Source: an uncultured Clostridium sp.
Lineage (GTDB): Bacteria > Bacillota > Clostridia > Lachnospirales > Lachnospiraceae
Length of the DNA stretch: 50,798 nt
Direction of reading: 5' to 3'
NCBI GenBank assembly: GCA_900555045.1
Contig: USJW01000022.1
Coordinates: 1 to 50,798, forward strand
The position numbers and the translations under genes are program-made. The notes under the pieces were generated by a model. The model saw only the letters and a program-made list of their open reading frames with translations. It was not told where the DNA came from and did no database searches. This document shows positions 27,863 through 35,268 of this stretch, piece by piece; the first letter of the stretch is position 1; every line of letters starts with the position of its first letter.

Positions 27863-27898
27863 CTCATCCGATTCATGTGGTCTTCCTGCAATTTCCAC

Positions 27899-30592
27899 CT
27901 ATTCCAGACACTCCCGGAAGGTCTTGAAGGCCTGGATCACCAGCGTGGGGGCGAACGCGGCGAAGCCCACCGTGAGGAGCTGGTACACGCTCAGATCCGC
28001 GGCCGCAAACATCACCTGGAGCCCCGGCACAAAGAGCACCGCCGCCAGCAGCACCACGCCCAGCTCGAAGGCCATCACGCTGTATAAATTGCTTCCCAGC
28101 CCCAGCCGCAGGACCGAGTGGCGGCTGCGGCAGTTAAAGCCGTGGAACAGCCGCGCCAGTGTCAGGGTGGAGAAGGCCATGGTGCTGGCCAGGGCCTCGC
28201 CCCCGGCGTTAAGGCCCGTGCGGTAGGACCACATGGTGGCCAGCGCGATGAGTCCCCCCTGAATCAGGATATCCCGCACAAAGGTTTTCGTCAGGATGCC
28301 CTCCTTCGGGTTTCTGGGCGGCTCCTTTAGGAGTCCCTCCTCCGGTGGCTCCATCCCGATGGCGATGGCGGGCAGCGAGTCGGTGAGCAGGTTGATAAAC
28401 AGCAGATGCACCGGCGCGAAGGGCATGGGAAGCGCAGCAAGGGACGTGTAGAGCACGCAGAGGATGCCCGCCATATTTCCGGACAGCAGAAACTGGATGG
28501 CGTTCTTGATGTTCCGGTACACATTCCGGCCGTTGGCCACGGCCTTGATGATGGTGGCGAAATTGTCATCCGCCAGGATCATGGAGGCCGCATCCTTGGA
28601 CACCTCGGTGCCCGTGATGCCCATGGCCACGCCGATGTCCGCCTTCTTTAGGGCGGGAGCGTCGTTGACCCCGTCCCCGGTCATGGCCACGATGCGGCCC
28701 CGCCGCTGCCATGCGCTGACGATGCGTATTTTGTGCTCCGGAGACACGCGGGCGTAGACGGAGGTCTGCTCCAGCCTGCGGTCCAGCTCTGCGTCGTCCA
28801 TGGCGTTTAGCTCCGCCCCGGTCAGCGCCCCCGTCTCCCGGTCCATGATCCCGATGCGGCCTGCGATGGCCATGGCCGTCACCTTGTGGTCGCCGGTAAT
28901 CATCACGGTGCGGATTCCGGCCCGGCGGGCGTTCTGGACCGCGGCCCGGGACTCGCTCCTGGGCGGATCCATCATGGCCGCCATGCCCAGAAAGATCAGG
29001 TTCTGCTCCGCCGCCTTCCCCTTCTCCTCCGGCTTGCAGGCGAAGGCCAGGACCCGCAGCCCCTGGGAGGACCATTTCAGGTTCTGATCCATGATTCTGC
29101 GCCGGTCCTGGTCGGTCAGGGTGCGGTGTGCCAGGGCGGCCCCGGCCCGGCCCGCCGGTGGGACGGCCGCCTGGGTACTTCCGGGGTTTGCGATCTGCGT
29201 GCAGCGGTCCAACAGCACATCCAGGGCGCCCTTCACGAATACCATCACCCCGTCCTCCAGCTGGTTCTGGGTGGACATCAGCTTCCGCCGCGGGTCAAAG
29301 GGCAGCTCCCCGGTTCGCGGGAAACGGCGGCGCACCTGCTCCGGCACCACGCCGGCCTGGGTCGCCATGTGAAGCAGCGCCAGCTCCATGGGCTCCCCCA
29401 CATCCCGGGACGCCTGGCCGTCCGGGTCGGCGCTGGCGTCATTGTCCAGAACCGCGCCGTACAGCAGAAGGCGCACATCCGGGCGGTATGTGTTCTCCTT
29501 GAGCCAATCTGCGCTGCGCTCCCTGTGGTTTAGGCAGACGTACTCCACCTCCATCCGGTTCTGGGTCAGGGTCCCGGTCTTGTCAGAGCAGATCACGGAC
29601 ACACAGCCCAGGCTCTCCACCGCCTTTAAATCCTTGATGATGGCGTGCTCTTTTGCCATTTTCTGGGTTCCCATGGCCTGCACGATGGTGACGATGGAGC
29701 TTAAGGCCTCCGGGATGGCGGCTACCGCCAGGGCCACCGCGAACATCAGCGCGTCCAGAACCGGCTCCTTCCGGTAGAGGCTCAGCCCAAAGACCACCGC
29801 CGAGATCGCCATGATCGCCGCGGCCAGGCGACCGCTGAACCGGTCCAGACTCACCTGCAGGGGCGTTTTGTGCTCCTGTGTGTCGTTCATCAGAGCGGCG
29901 ATCTTTCCGATCTCCGTGTCCATGCCCGTGCCCGTGACCACCGCCACGCCGCGCCCGCCCGTGACTAAGGAGCCGCAGAACACCATATTGACCCGGTCCG
30001 CCAGGGCTATCTGGCTGGCGGCGTCCTTTGCCGGGCCCCCGCCGCGCGCTCTCCCCAAAATCGTCTCCTGTTTATCCACGTTTAAGGATTCCCCGGTGAG
30101 GGAGCTCTCGTTGACCTGGAGGCCGTACACCTCGATGAGCCGGGCGTCCGCGGCCACCAGGTCCCCCGCCTCCAAAAGCAGGATGTCGCCCGGCACCACC
30201 TCCGAGGACGGGATATCCATCTGCCGCCCGTCCCGCCGGACCCTGGCCTCGGGGGATGACAGGGATTTTAGGCTGTCTAAGGACTTCTCCGCCCGCTGGT
30301 GCTGCACTGTGCCCAGCACCGCGTTTAACAGCAGGACCGCGAAGATGACCCCGGCGCTCCCCGGGTCCCCCGTGACCATGGAGATTCCGGCCGCCACAAT
30401 GAGGATGATCACCAACAGGTCCTTAAACTGCTCCAGAAACACCTGCCACCACTGCTTTCGACCGCTCTCCTGTATCACGTTCTCCCCATATTGCTTCAGC
30501 CGCTCCTTCGCCTCGCGGCTGCTAAGACCCTGCCCGCCGGTCAAAAGCTGCGACATTGTTTCCTGCTTTGACAGCCTGAACCATTCCGCCAT
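27899..30592 (-). CDS. P-type calcium-translocating ATPase (P2A, SERCA/LMCA1-like)
   Basis: 897 residues. ATG 7 nt after AGGGGAG; the longer frame upstream is not used. N-terminal cation-ATPase segment (LSSREAKERLKQYGENVI), first membrane pair, A domain with TGES (SSLTGESLNV), the M4 motif AAIPEALSSIV, the phosphorylation site CSDKTGTLTQN (D337), MITGDHKVTAMAIA, the hinge MTGDGVNDAPALKKADIGVAMG, and M6 INLLTDSLPAIAIGMEPPE. These are the ion-site Glu, Asn and Asp of Ca2+ pumps. Predicted to export Ca2+ at the cytoplasmic membrane. A single-gene unit bounded by strong terminators on both sides. Ca2+ versus Mn2+ specificity is not settled by sequence alone. Confidence 0.93.
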   Translation of the reverse strand: MAEWFRLSKQETMSQLLTGGQGLSSREAKERLKQYGENVIQESGRKQWWQVFLEQFKDLLVIILIVAAGISMVTGDPGSAGVIFAVLLLNAVLGTVQHQRAEKSLDSLKSLSSPEARVRRDGRQMDIPSSEVVPGDILLLEAGDLVAADARLIEVYGLQVNESSLTGESLNVDKQETILGRARGGGPAKDAASQIALADRVNMVFCGSLVTGGRGVAVVTGTGMDTEIGKIAALMNDTQEHKTPLQVSLDRFSGRLAAAIMAISAVVFGLSLYRKEPVLDALMFAVALAVAAIPEALSSIVTIVQAMGTQKMAKEHAIIKDLKAVESLGCVSVICSDKTGTLTQNRMEVEYVCLNHRERSADWLKENTYRPDVRLLLYGAVLDNDASADPDGQASRDVGEPMELALLHMATQAGVVPEQVRRRFPRTGELPFDPRRKLMSTQNQLEDGVMVFVKGALDVLLDRCTQIANPGSTQAAVPPAGRAGAALAHRTLTDQDRRRIMDQNLKWSSQGLRVLAFACKPEEKGKAAEQNLIFLGMAAMMDPPRSESRAAVQNARRAGIRTVMITGDHKVTAMAIAGRIGIMDRETGALTGAELNAMDDAELDRRLEQTSVYARVSPEHKIRIVSAWQRRGRIVAMTGDGVNDAPALKKADIGVAMGITGTEVSKDAASMILADDNFATIIKAVANGRNVYRNIKNAIQFLLSGNMAGILCVLYTSLAALPMPFAPVHLLFINLLTDSLPAIAIGMEPPEEGLLKEPPRNPKEGILTKTFVRDILIQGGLIALATMWSYRTGLNAGGEALASTMAFSTLTLARLFHGFNCRSRHSVLRLGLGSNLYSVMAFELGVVLLAAVLFVPGLQVMFAAADLSVYQLLTVGFAAFAPTLVIQAFKTFRECLE

Positions 30593-30635
30593 GTCGGTCT
30601 CCCCTCTCATCTGATTTCTGAATGTCCCCGCTGCA

Positions 30636-30675
30636 CAAAAATGCCCCCGGTCATACGATATGTATGTCCGGGGGC
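30636..30675 (-). terminator. Intrinsic terminator of the slipin gene
   Basis: GCCCCCGG and CCGGGGGC stem with a long AT-rich loop, followed on the minus strand by ATTTTTGT. Closes the rtcB/RNA/slipin transcript. Confidence 0.85.
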
Positions 30676-30720
30676 ACTCGTCTCGAGCACCCACTCTAGT
30701 CTATGTGAGGCGCAGAATCA

Positions 30721-31833
30721 TTATGACTGGGAGGTGGACGGCGCCATCAGCTCAGTCAGCTGCTCCAGCACGCCCTTTCCCCCGTTGATGGTGATCCCGC
30801 CGACCTTGTCGCAGATCCGCTCCAGGTACTCCATCTCCTTCAGCTTAAACAGCGTCCGGTTCTCGTCCATCAGCCGCGCGGTGTTCAGTAGGCTCCTGGT
30901 GGAGGCCACCTCCTCCCGCCGCATGATCACGTTGGCCTGAGCCTTCTTCTCCGCCACCAGCACCGTGTTCATGATCTCCCGGATCTCGCCCGGCAGGATG
31001 ATGTCCTTGATGCCCGCGCCGGTCACCTCCACACAGTAGTCCTGCTGCCGCTCCTTTAGCTTTTGCAGTACGTACTGGCCGATCTCCTCCTTTTGGTCTA
31101 ACAGCTCATCCAGCCGGAACCGGCCCACATACTCCCGCAGCACCAGCTGAGCGCAGGTGTACAGCTGTGCGGAGGCTCCCTCCACCATCCGGACCAGCCG
31201 CTCGGGGTCCGTGATCCGGTAGGAGCAGACCACGTTCAGCCGCACGCCCACCTTGTCGGCGGTCAGGATCTCCTGGCCGGAGATGTCTAACTGCTGGATC
31301 TTCATGTTGAAGATCTTGGCCGTCACCTCCCGGCCGTAGTTCCAGAAGTAGTAGCTGCCGGGCTCCAGCCTCTTCTCCATGCGGTTGTCGTAGTACAGTA
31401 ACCCCAGCTCGCCGTCCTTCACCACAATCTTCTTGTAGTACTTCACCGGCATCAGGTCCAGATAGATCCGGGGCAGCGATTCCTCCATAGTCGGGCAGGT
31501 GATATCCACCAGCTGGAAGGTGTTTTTCTCAAACACGTTCCAGAACATGGCCTCCGAGCCGTTTAACACCTCCTTAAACGCGCCGTTCACAAACCGCAGC
31601 GCCAGGCAGGTGTCGGGAATCTCCACCCGCGCCACCCGGTCCGCGAACTCCTTGTCCTTTAACAGCACCTCCTGGGGGATCCCGCAGGTATTCACCGGTC
31701 CCGTCATGCTGACCTTGCTCAAGTCATACCCCAGATGCTTCATATAACTGTGCCGGCCCGCGGTCAACAGCTTCACAAACCGCCCGTCCTTCGTCAGGTA
31801 GCCGCACTCCTGCTCCTTGATAATATACTTCAT
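30721..31833 (-). CDS. SPFH/Band-7 (slipin) family protein
   Basis: 370 residues. The C-terminal two thirds are a Band-7/SPFH domain: KYYKKIVVKDGELGLLYYDNRMEKR..., GVRLNVVCSYRITDP, LYTCAQLVLREYVGRFRLDELL, then EVTGAGIKDIILPGEIREIMN and the helical EKKAQANVIMRREEVA typical of slipins. The N-terminal ~100 residues repeat a shorter version of the same opening motif (IIKEQECGYLTKDGRFVKLL). No obvious transmembrane segment, so it is probably a soluble or peripheral oligomeric scaffold. Same strand as rtcB, separated by a 660-bp structured non-coding region and ending at a terminator. SPFH proteins near RtcB have been proposed as scaffolds of RNA-repair complexes with a tRNA-like RNA (Burroughs and Aravind, from memory). 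Confidence 0.92.
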   Translation of the reverse strand: MKYIIKEQECGYLTKDGRFVKLLTAGRHSYMKHLGYDLSKVSMTGPVNTCGIPQEVLLKDKEFADRVARVEIPDTCLALRFVNGAFKEVLNGSEAMFWNVFEKNTFQLVDITCPTMEESLPRIYLDLMPVKYYKKIVVKDGELGLLYYDNRMEKRLEPGSYYFWNYGREVTAKIFNMKIQQLDISGQEILTADKVGVRLNVVCSYRITDPERLVRMVEGASAQLYTCAQLVLREYVGRFRLDELLDQKEEIGQYVLQKLKERQQDYCVEVTGAGIKDIILPGEIREIMNTVLVAEKKAQANVIMRREEVASTRSLLNTARLMDENRTLFKLKEMEYLERICDKVGGITINGGKGVLEQLTELMAPSTSQS

Positions 31834-32493
31834 CTCTCATTTCCCCTTTTTTATGTAAGCAGCCGCCCTCGCCCGGTTCTCCGGCCGGTCCGGCTGCGAA
31901 TCTCATGTGTCAATTGGTTGTCTCTCGCTGTTCATCACAGCATGTGGAAAATTTCCTGCCCCGCTTCATCCGGAGTCCGGGGGCCCGCGCTTAAGGCTCC
32001 GCTTCTGAAAGCGGCGGACCGGAGCATGGTTCAGGCCTGCGATTCCGCCTCCCATTTATTTCCATGTCTCGCCGATTTCTCCGCAAAAGCCGGTATCCGC
32101 GCCGGCGCTGGCCGCCCTCCGGACTGTCCGTCCCGCCGGTTTGGAAGAAAGCTGCTGCTTCCTCCCTCCCCGTCGCGCCGGACCGAAGCGCAGGCAGTTC
32201 CATTTCCTGGTTTGAGTTTTCGATGATTGCTATACCCAGCTTAGCTACATGTTCACACATGGTGGGATTTGAACCCACGACAAATCATGAATTTGGCCCA
32301 GACTGCCGGAATACCGGCAAGCGATCGCTGCGGCACCGCGAGGGCTCCGCCTTCCGGAAAACCCTGCGCAAAAAAGCAGTCTGCCATCGGCGTTCCCGAA
32401 AGCTTTCGCCCCCGGACGCGCCATTTATATAAAGTTTCCTTTATATCACATTTTCCTTGTACCACATTCCCCGTTCGCGGGCGCTGCCGGCCA
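31834..32493 (-). other. 660-bp structured non-coding region between rtcB and the slipin gene
   Basis: No frame here looks coding. Read on the minus strand it holds: a hairpin ATATAAAG-GAAA-CTTTATAT (32427-32446) just after rtcB; a CGAAAGCTTTCG palindrome inside a GGCG...CGCC stem; CAGACTGC (32376-32383), complementary to GCAGTCTG (32299-32306); a GCCGG-TATT-CCGGC hairpin overlapping the latter; the permuted tRNA-like domain (32193-32307); and further GC-rich stems such as CCGCTT-TCAG-AAGCGG (about 32005-32020). Its size and structure suggest a long ncRNA or a structured intercistronic RNA co-transcribed with rtcB and the slipin gene. Confidence 0.65.
32193..32307 (-). ncRNA. Circularly permuted tRNA-like RNA domain in the rtcB-slipin intergenic region
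   Basis: Core elements in 5'-3' order on the minus strand: AUGAU (32288-32284, anticodon-stem 3' strand, 39-43); UUGUC (variable loop 44-48); T arm GUGGG-UUCAAAU-CCCAC (32278-32262); CAUGU-GUGA-ACAUG (32261-32248), a 5-bp acceptor stem capped by a GNRA tetraloop; UA (positions 8-9); D arm GCUA-AGCUGGGUA-UAGC (32245-32229); A26; AUCAU (32227-32223, anticodon-stem 5' strand). Tertiary-core bases fit: U8-A14, G15-C48, G18G19 with U55C56, A21, U54-A58. Below the anticodon stem a 9-nt/12-nt internal loop leads to CUGG/CCAG (32301-32298 with 32210-32207) and, past an 8-nt bulge, GGCAGU/ACUGCC. There is no CCA or free acceptor end, so it cannot be charged as a tRNA. RNA boundaries are unknown. The fold is seen directly; its role beside RtcB and the slipin is inference. 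Confidence 0.75.
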
Positions 32494-33729
32494 TCAGCCC
32501 TTCACAACGCCCACTGTCTTCAGCCGCTTGACCGGCACCACGAGGTCGGTCTGATTGTCCATCACCGTCTCGATGTCCTTGTAGGCAAACCGGCTCTCCT
32601 CCGCCACGTCGCGCTTGTTCTTTTTTCCCAGCACCACGCCGCGGGTATTTAGGTCTGAGATCACCTGCTCACAGCTGAAGGCCTCCATGGCTCCCTTTCG
32701 CGAGTAGCGCCGCCCCGCCCCGTGGGAGGAGGAGCAGAAGCTCTCCGGGCAGCCCTTTCCCATCACAACATAGCTGTAGGAGCCCATGGCCCCGGGAATC
32801 ACGGCCAGCTCGCCGTTTCCGGCCCGGACCGCGCCCTTGCGGTGCACCCAGACATCCTTGTCGAAGTGGTGCTCCAGCGCCGCGTAGTTGTGGTGGCAGT
32901 TGATATCGTTCGAGAACGTCAGCTGCAGATCCGTGTATTTTCCGATCCATTTCTCCAGGACCGCCTTCACCGCCAGCATCATCTTCTCCCGGTTCTCCTT
33001 CGCAAAATCCATGGACAGGTTCATCCAGCTCAAGTAACGCCTGCCCTCGCTCGTGTCCGTGGGCAGAAACGCCAGCCGGTACTCGTCTGGCACCTGGCTG
33101 TGCCATCTGCGGTTCTGCTCCCTGGCGATCTGGTGGAAGTAGTCACACACCGACTTGCCGAAGTGGCGGCTCCCGGAGTGGATCATCACGGCCAGGTAGC
33201 CGTCGTCATCCTCCTGTAGCTCAATAAAGTGGTTGCCGCCGCCCAGCGTGCCGATCTGGTAATACCCGGCCTCCAGCTGCCCGAGAAGCTCTGCGTCCTG
33301 CTCGTAGCGGTCCATCTCCTCGAAGGCGCAGTCCATGGTGTAGGAGGGCATCATGGTCTTGTGGTGGGCAAAGCCCACGGGGACGTTGCGCATGATATCC
33401 CCTATGATCGCCTGAATCAGGTTTCCGTTTCCGGTCATCACCTGCCGGATGTCCTCCACCCGGATGTTGGTCTCCGTGTAGGCCATGCCGCAGCCGATGT
33501 CCACGCCCACCGCGTTGGGGATCACCGCCCCCTCTGTCGCGATCACGCCGCCGATGGGCATCCCCATCCCGGCATGGGTGTCCGGCATCAGGCAGACCCA
33601 CTTGTGAAGAAAGGGGAGCGACGCCAAATGGCGTGCCTGCTCCAGACAACTCCCCTCAAGCGCCTCCGGGCTGTCCAGCCATACCTTCACCGGAACCTTA
33701 AAAGTTTCTTTTTCATACATGACAAACAT
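32494..33729 (-). CDS. rtcB: RNA-splicing/repair ligase RtcB
   Basis: 411 residues. ATG 8 nt after AAAGGAAG; a GTG three codons upstream is possible. Joins RNA 2',3'-cyclic phosphate or 3'-phosphate ends to 5'-OH ends using GTP and Mn2+. Motifs: MPDTHAGMG, NAVGVDIGCGM (metal ligands D77, C80), GGGNHFIEL, HSGSRHFG, FSNDINCHHNY, GAMGSYSYVV and SSSHGAGRRYSR, with the guanylylated His at ~336, equivalent to H337 of E. coli RtcB. All catalytic motifs are intact. Followed on the same strand by the tRNA-like RNA region and the slipin gene; two WYL regulator genes diverge from its promoter. No archease or RtcA neighbour. The context points to repair of cleaved tRNA or other RNA. Confidence 0.96.
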   Translation of the reverse strand: MFVMYEKETFKVPVKVWLDSPEALEGSCLEQARHLASLPFLHKWVCLMPDTHAGMGMPIGGVIATEGAVIPNAVGVDIGCGMAYTETNIRVEDIRQVMTGNGNLIQAIIGDIMRNVPVGFAHHKTMMPSYTMDCAFEEMDRYEQDAELLGQLEAGYYQIGTLGGGNHFIELQEDDDGYLAVMIHSGSRHFGKSVCDYFHQIAREQNRRWHSQVPDEYRLAFLPTDTSEGRRYLSWMNLSMDFAKENREKMMLAVKAVLEKWIGKYTDLQLTFSNDINCHHNYAALEHHFDKDVWVHRKGAVRAGNGELAVIPGAMGSYSYVVMGKGCPESFCSSSHGAGRRYSRKGAMEAFSCEQVISDLNTRGVVLGKKNKRDVAEESRFAYKDIETVMDNQTDLVVPVKRLKTVGVVKG

Positions 33730-33777
33730 GCCATTCACTTCCTTTCCCCTTGGGGTTTTTGTTATGGCCTTATGATA

Positions 33778-33791
33778 CCGGATAATTCCGG
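33778..33791. promoter_or_regulatory. Candidate operator between rtcB and the WYL genes
   Basis: Inverted repeat CCGGA-TAAT-TCCGG in the 150-bp divergent gap. It directly adjoins a minus-strand TATCAT (33772-33777) that could be the rtcB -10. A binding site for one of the WYL regulators is inference. Confidence 0.35.
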
Positions 33792-33818
33792 AAAGATCAT
33801 TTAAAAAAAGTTGCGAAC

Positions 33819-33847
33819 TTGGCTTTTCAGGACTTTTTTACTATAAT
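33819..33847 (+). promoter_or_regulatory. Promoter of the WYL regulator pair
   Basis: -35 TTGGCT, 17-bp spacer, -10 TATAAT, 32 bp before the WYL gene start, with GGGAGGGG as ribosome binding site. Confidence 0.7.
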
Positions 33848-33879
33848 GGGAATAACAGCCGTTTACGGGAGGGGAAGAG

Positions 33880-35268
33880 ATGGCGGAATTTCAGGAACTG
33901 ATCAAGAATTTCGACCGCATACGGGATTACATGCGGCAGTTTTACATATACGGCTTCAAGGCGCGCACCGAGTACGCGGGCAAGAGTGCCCGCACCTACG
34001 ACAACGAGCGGCGGCGGATCGAGAGCTGGCTGGCGGACTACACCCGGGCCGACTACACCGCCAGGGGAAAGCATGTGTACATCAACGTGGACAGCAAGGA
34101 GATCCCGCAGAATCCCCTGTACGCCGCATGGAAGTCCAAGAGCTTCACGGACAACGACCTGATGCTGCACTTTTTCCTGCTAGACCAGTTGGCGCCGGGG
34201 GAGCGGGATGGGGGTGCTGGTGCGGCGTCCAGCGCGAGGGACCGCCTTGCTTCCGCTGCGCCCGCGCCGGGAGACTGCTCCACTTCCACCGCGCCCGCGC
34301 CAGGGGATTCCCCCAACTCTGCCCCCCCAGCACTCACCGCCGGGGAGCTCTGCGACCGGATCTGTGCGGCCTGCGGTACGGTTTTTGACAGCCAGACCAT
34401 GCGGTTAAAGCTGAAGGAATATGAAAAGCTGGGCATCCTGGTCTCCATCCGGGACGGCAAGCAGCTGCGCTACCGCCTGGCCCCGCTCCTGGCGCCCGAA
34501 ACCTCCCCCACCGGCGCCTGGGAGCAGCTCGTCACCGCGGTGGAGTTTTTCCAGGGCGCCGCGCCCTTCGGATTCATCGGCAGCACCATCCTGGACCGGG
34601 AGGAGACAGAGAATAAGTGGTTTCAGTTCAAGCACCAGTTCATCGTGCACACTCTGGAGGACGGGGTGCTGGCGGATGTGCTGGCGGCCATCCGTGACGG
34701 ATACAAGATCGCCTTCACCAACCGCAGCTCCCGCACGGGCAACGTATCCCAGGGGGCCGGTCTGCCACTCAAGATCTTTGTCAGCACCCGCACCGGACGG
34801 CGCTACGTGTGCATGTACATGGAGGACACGCGCCGCTTTATCAATGTGCGCCTGGACGCCATGTCCGAGGTGAAGCTGTTGGAAATCAAGCCGGATTTTC
34901 GCCGGAAGCAGGATTTGCTGCGGCGGAACCTGGACCGGCTGTGGGGCGTCTCCTTCTCCGGGAGCGGCCGCCTGGAGGAGATCTGCGTCAAGCTCTATAT
35001 CAATGAGCAGAAGGAAGCCTACGTGCTGGACCGCCTGCGCCGCGAGGGGCGGACCGGTCAGATCCAGCGGATCCGTGAGAATGAGTACCTGTACACGGGC
35101 TCCTTCTTTGACACCAACGAGATGCTCTCATGGATCAAGACCTTTACCGGCCGTGTCCTGGATATCCAGGGAAGCAACCGGTTCGCGGTCGCCAAGATCA
35201 CGTATGATTGGGAAAAAATGTATGAGATGTACTGCAACAGTCCCGCAGACGATCAGGAGGAGCTGTGA
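33880..35268 (+). CDS. WYL-domain regulator (first of pair)
   Basis: 462 residues. An N-terminal helical, winged-helix-like region (~1-85; ARTYDNERRRIESWLADYT) and a Ser/Ala/Pro-rich linker (~108-150). A second possible DNA-binding segment follows (~150-200; FDSQTMRLKLKEYEKLGILVSIRDGKQLRYRLAP). The WYL domain is at ~265-345 (DGYKIAFTNRSS, PLKIFVSTRTGRRYVCMYMEDTRRFINVRLDAM), then a C-terminal WCX-like part. WYL domains sense nucleic acids or nucleotides and regulate transcription, often in stress and defence loci. Transcribed divergently from rtcB and overlapping the next gene by one base, so it probably controls the RNA-repair operon. That link is by position only. Confidence 0.85.
   Translation: MAEFQELIKNFDRIRDYMRQFYIYGFKARTEYAGKSARTYDNERRRIESWLADYTRADYTARGKHVYINVDSKEIPQNPLYAAWKSKSFTDNDLMLHFFLLDQLAPGERDGGAGAASSARDRLASAAPAPGDCSTSTAPAPGDSPNSAPPALTAGELCDRICAACGTVFDSQTMRLKLKEYEKLGILVSIRDGKQLRYRLAPLLAPETSPTGAWEQLVTAVEFFQGAAPFGFIGSTILDREETENKWFQFKHQFIVHTLEDGVLADVLAAIRDGYKIAFTNRSSRTGNVSQGAGLPLKIFVSTRTGRRYVCMYMEDTRRFINVRLDAMSEVKLLEIKPDFRRKQDLLRRNLDRLWGVSFSGSGRLEEICVKLYINEQKEAYVLDRLRREGRTGQIQRIRENEYLYTGSFFDTNEMLSWIKTFTGRVLDIQGSNRFAVAKITYDWEKMYEMYCNSPADDQEEL

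Noticed and set aside
27623..27898. N-terminal extension of the FAH-family protein to 27898
   Set aside because: The extension overlaps the strong terminator of the ATPase gene and lacks a ribosome binding site, while AGGAGG precedes the internal ATG at 27622.
32223..32288. Ordinary tRNA, tRNA-Sec or tmRNA on the minus strand
   Set aside because: A T arm is obvious, but no acceptor 5' strand precedes it, the D arm lies after it, and no CCA or discriminator end exists. Only the permuted arrangement pairs all stems.
33730..33879. Sigma-54 promoter for rtcB, as in E. coli
   Set aside because: No GG-N10-GC type element is visible in the gap and no RtcR-like activator is adjacent; sigma-A-like elements fit better.
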